Below, one piece after another: positions 15,423-16,572 of a DNA stretch of 16,572 bases; positions within the stretch are counted from its first letter, which is position 1; each line of letters opens with the position of its first letter. The notes beneath the pieces were generated by a model that saw nothing but the letters and a program-made list of their open reading frames with translations, was not told the DNA's origin and ran no database searches. Made by a program: the position numbers and the translations under genes. This DNA comes from Lysobacterales bacterium CG_4_10_14_3_um_filter_64_11 (GTDB lineage: Bacteria > Pseudomonadota > Gammaproteobacteria > Xanthomonadales > Xanthomonadaceae): NCBI GenBank assembly GCA_002782905.1, contig PFJA01000050.1:1-16572 (forward strand), in the 5' to 3' direction.

Positions 15423-15752
15423 GAGATGCGCTTCATTGCCAAGCCCCAGGCGTGCGCAGCCATGGCTCCGGCGTTGTGCCACATCGCGCCGGCAGCGTAG
15501 CAACGCTCCGGCCGCTCGATCCCGGCAGATCAACCCCGACGCCATCCGCCGTGCTGGTCATCGGGATCAACGAACCGCCCTGGCCACGCCCTGCGTGCAC
15601 CTTCGGGTCGGCAGCGAGCGCTCGGCACGTGCTGCCATTGGACGTTGATCGGGTGTCAGCGGGACACCAGCGGCACGGCGTGACGATGCGGTACTCATGC
15701 GGCCGAATGTCCATTCAGTGGGATGAAAACGGAAAACCGGCGGAACGGATCA

Positions 15753-15781
15753 AATATAGTCTCACGCACCCTGACTGGCAA
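15753..15781 (-). promoter_or_regulatory. Putative sigma70 promoter of the hyf operon
   Basis: On the minus strand TTGCCA (15781-15776) is followed by a 17-nt spacer and TATATT (15758-15753). Both boxes are close to consensus and stand out in this GC-rich DNA. It lies after the terminator of the preceding minus-strand gene and reads toward hyfB, giving a start near 15746. Confidence 0.6.
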
Positions 15782-15802
15782 CGACTTCGACACGACTTCG
15801 AC
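15781..15802. repeat. 11-bp tandem duplication
   Basis: ACGACTTCGAC is present twice, back to back, immediately upstream of the -35 box of the putative hyf promoter on the minus strand. It could be a paired regulator site or a slippage duplication. Confidence 0.6.
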
Positions 15803-15846
15803 ATACGCGCGGGCATCACGTTGCAGCGCAACGCGGCGTTGATTGT

Positions 15847-15879
15847 GCAGGCCAGTGGTGATTGCCGCCACTGGCCTGC
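15847..15879 (-). terminator. Terminator hairpin after the unknown small gene
   Basis: GCAGGCCAGTGG and CCACTGGCCTGC form a perfect 12-bp stem with a 9-nt loop, 12 nt after the stop of the minus-strand gene at 15892. There is no clear U-run, but the stem is very strong and well placed to separate this gene from the hyf promoter. Confidence 0.7.
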
Positions 15880-15891
15880 GACGCCTTGCTG

Positions 15892-16305
15892 TTACCGGTT
15901 GGAGATCATCGGATCGAAAGTCAGCTCGCAATCATTACTGGTGTCGGTTACTTCGATGGCGTAGTAGGCGTTCTCCATCGGCACGTTGTTCTGGTTCATG
16001 ATGGTGGCGACGCGCGGTGAATTGTTGGGGTTTGACAACTGCTGGTCCGGGTCGTTTTCGAAGCTGACGCCGCGGATTTTCAGCGCCGGGTCACTGGCCA
16101 GTTTGACCGTTATCACCACCTTGCCACGGCCGTGTACAACAACGTTGCCGTGATCATCGGAGCCGCCGTCATAGCGATAGGTATAGCTGTTGTCGCATCC
16201 GTCCAGCGTGTTCCAACCGGCTTCGGCGGGGGCGCCTTTTTGCACGCTGAGGGTAACGAAGGGCGGGTTGCCGGGTTGCGCATTGGTGTTGGCGGGCTGG
16301 TCCAT
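15892..16305 (-). CDS. Small protein of unknown function, possibly DP-EP (DUF1888)-like
   Basis: The 137-aa product has no signal peptide or membrane segment. It looks like a small beta-rich domain: alternating strands such as FVTLSVQKG, YTYRYDG, NVVVHGRGKVVITVKL and AYYAIEVTDT, with many Asn and Asp residues in turns. It has two cysteines, Cys37 (DGCDNS) and Cys126 (NDCELTFDP). SDPALKIRGVSFENDP and the terminal FDPMISN faintly recall the DP-EP family, but this is an unverified recollection and no function is known. The start is secure: AAGGAG lies 7 nt before ATG 16305. It follows the TPR-like gene by 54 nt on the same strand, suggesting one operon, and ends at a strong hairpin. Confidence 0.8.
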   Translation of the reverse strand: MDQPANTNAQPGNPPFVTLSVQKGAPAEAGWNTLDGCDNSYTYRYDGGSDDHGNVVVHGRGKVVITVKLASDPALKIRGVSFENDPDQQLSNPNNSPRVATIMNQNNVPMENAYYAIEVTDTSNDCELTFDPMISNR

Positions 16306-16359
16306 GGCATTGCTCCTTGCGGTGGGTGAAAGCCGGCGGGGATTCGACGGCGGGGTGCG

Positions 16360-16572
16360 TCACTTGTTGTGGCTTGGCAGCGGGTAGCGCGGGTCGTTGA
16401 AGCCGGCGCTGCGCAGAGTGTCAGCCAGCGCCAGTGCTTGTACGGTGTCGCCGGTGTCCTGCGCGAGTTGTGTCCGCAGCACGAGGTTCATCACCCCGGT
16501 TTGTGCGCCACTGCTGAGCAATTCGCGCGCTTTGCCCCAGCTTGCCTGCGCCTGCTCTATCTGCCCGGCAGC
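16360..16572 (-). CDS. C-terminal end of a helical, TPR-like protein (5' end outside window)
   Basis: A minus-strand frame is open from the window edge to TGA 16362-16360, giving 70 residues. They form alternating amphipathic helices with TPR-like wording: GQIEQAQASWGKARELL, then VMNLVLRTQLAQDTGDTVQALALADTL, then AGFNDPRYPLPSHNK at the end. This resembles the last repeats of large TPR proteins, including TPR-containing serine/threonine kinases found in Xanthomonadales, but the defining domain lies outside the window, so the function is undetermined. It is the upstream partner of the 137-aa unknown protein. Confidence 0.7.
   Translation of the reverse strand, partial: AAGQIEQAQASWGKARELLSSGAQTGVMNLVLRTQLAQDTGDTVQALALADTLRSAGFNDPRYPLPSHNK

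Larger units (their letters stand above)
15423..15891 (-). other. Leader/promoter region upstream of the hyf operon
   Basis: This 469-bp stretch has no recognised gene. It holds a good minus-strand promoter (15781-15753), an 11-bp tandem duplication, a terminator hairpin of the preceding gene, a GGTGTC/GACACC hairpin (15652-15668) and an imperfect FNR-like dyad (15557-15570). If the promoter is used, the leader before hyfB is about 320 nt. Small frames exist (15698-15567, 43 codons; 15484-15419, 21 codons ending ATGA at hyfB), but none has a strong ribosome binding site or a recognisable product. Confidence 0.6.

Noticed and set aside
15433..15714. 93-codon minus-strand frame just before hyfB
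   Set aside because: It has no SD at ATG 15714, low-complexity Arg/Pro/Ser/Thr composition and no recognisable domain; more likely untranslated leader.
15452..15964. 170-codon plus-strand frame upstream of hyfB
   Set aside because: It overlaps the 3' end of the opposite small gene, the terminator hairpin and the promoter; the sequence is not recognisable and no SD is seen. A real gene here cannot be fully excluded.

Overview
The window is GC-rich (roughly 60-65%), densely coded gammaproteobacterial DNA. The his gene order (hisB-hisH-hisA-hisF-hisIE), HisH and class I fumarase sequences close to remembered Xanthomonas homologues, and the style of intergenic repeats all suggest Xanthomonadales/Lysobacterales, perhaps Rhodanobacteraceae. 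The order-level call is an inference from remembered sequences, not from a search.

Region 1 (1-3139, + strand) is the end of a histidine biosynthesis operon: the 3' end of hisB, then hisH, hisA, hisF and bifunctional hisIE. Genes overlap by 4, 7 and 14 nt everywhere except hisH/hisA. There a repeat-bearing insertion of about 179 bp sits between two copies of a 13-bp direct repeat, and that repeat is itself the hisH-stop/hisA-start junction. Region 2 (3140-3656) is a repeat-rich intergenic stretch. It holds a second, inverted copy of the hisH/hisA repeat, a long imperfect inverted repeat around it, and an octamer tandem repeat. Region 3 (3657-5171) is an Fe-S class I fumarase.

Region 4 (5288-8249) holds a minus-strand outer-membrane beta-barrel protein. 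A 398-bp intergenic region separates it from a divergent + strand pair: a TlpA-type periplasmic thioredoxin-like protein and a cysteine-containing OmpA-domain protein.

Region 5 (15422 down to 8276, - strand) is the most notable system: a tightly overlapping six-gene operon, hyfB-hyfC-hyfE-hyfF-hyfG-hyfI. It encodes a complete membrane arm (two antiporter-like subunits, a NuoH-like and a NuoK-like subunit) and a two-subunit peripheral core related to group 4 [NiFe] hydrogenase and complex I. The large subunit lacks the N-terminal CxxC that would hold the NiFe centre, and its C-terminal CxxC is not intact. The small subunit keeps all four ligands of the proximal [4Fe-4S] cluster. No ferredoxin-like subunit, formate dehydrogenase or hydrogenase maturation gene is present here. 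This fits an energy-converting-hydrogenase-related (Ehr-type) ion-translocating complex with unknown electron partners better than a true hydrogenase.

Region 6 (15423-16572, - strand) holds a long leader/promoter region for the hyf operon, a strong terminator hairpin, a small protein of unknown function with an excellent ribosome binding site, and the C-terminal end of a helical, TPR-like protein that runs off the window.
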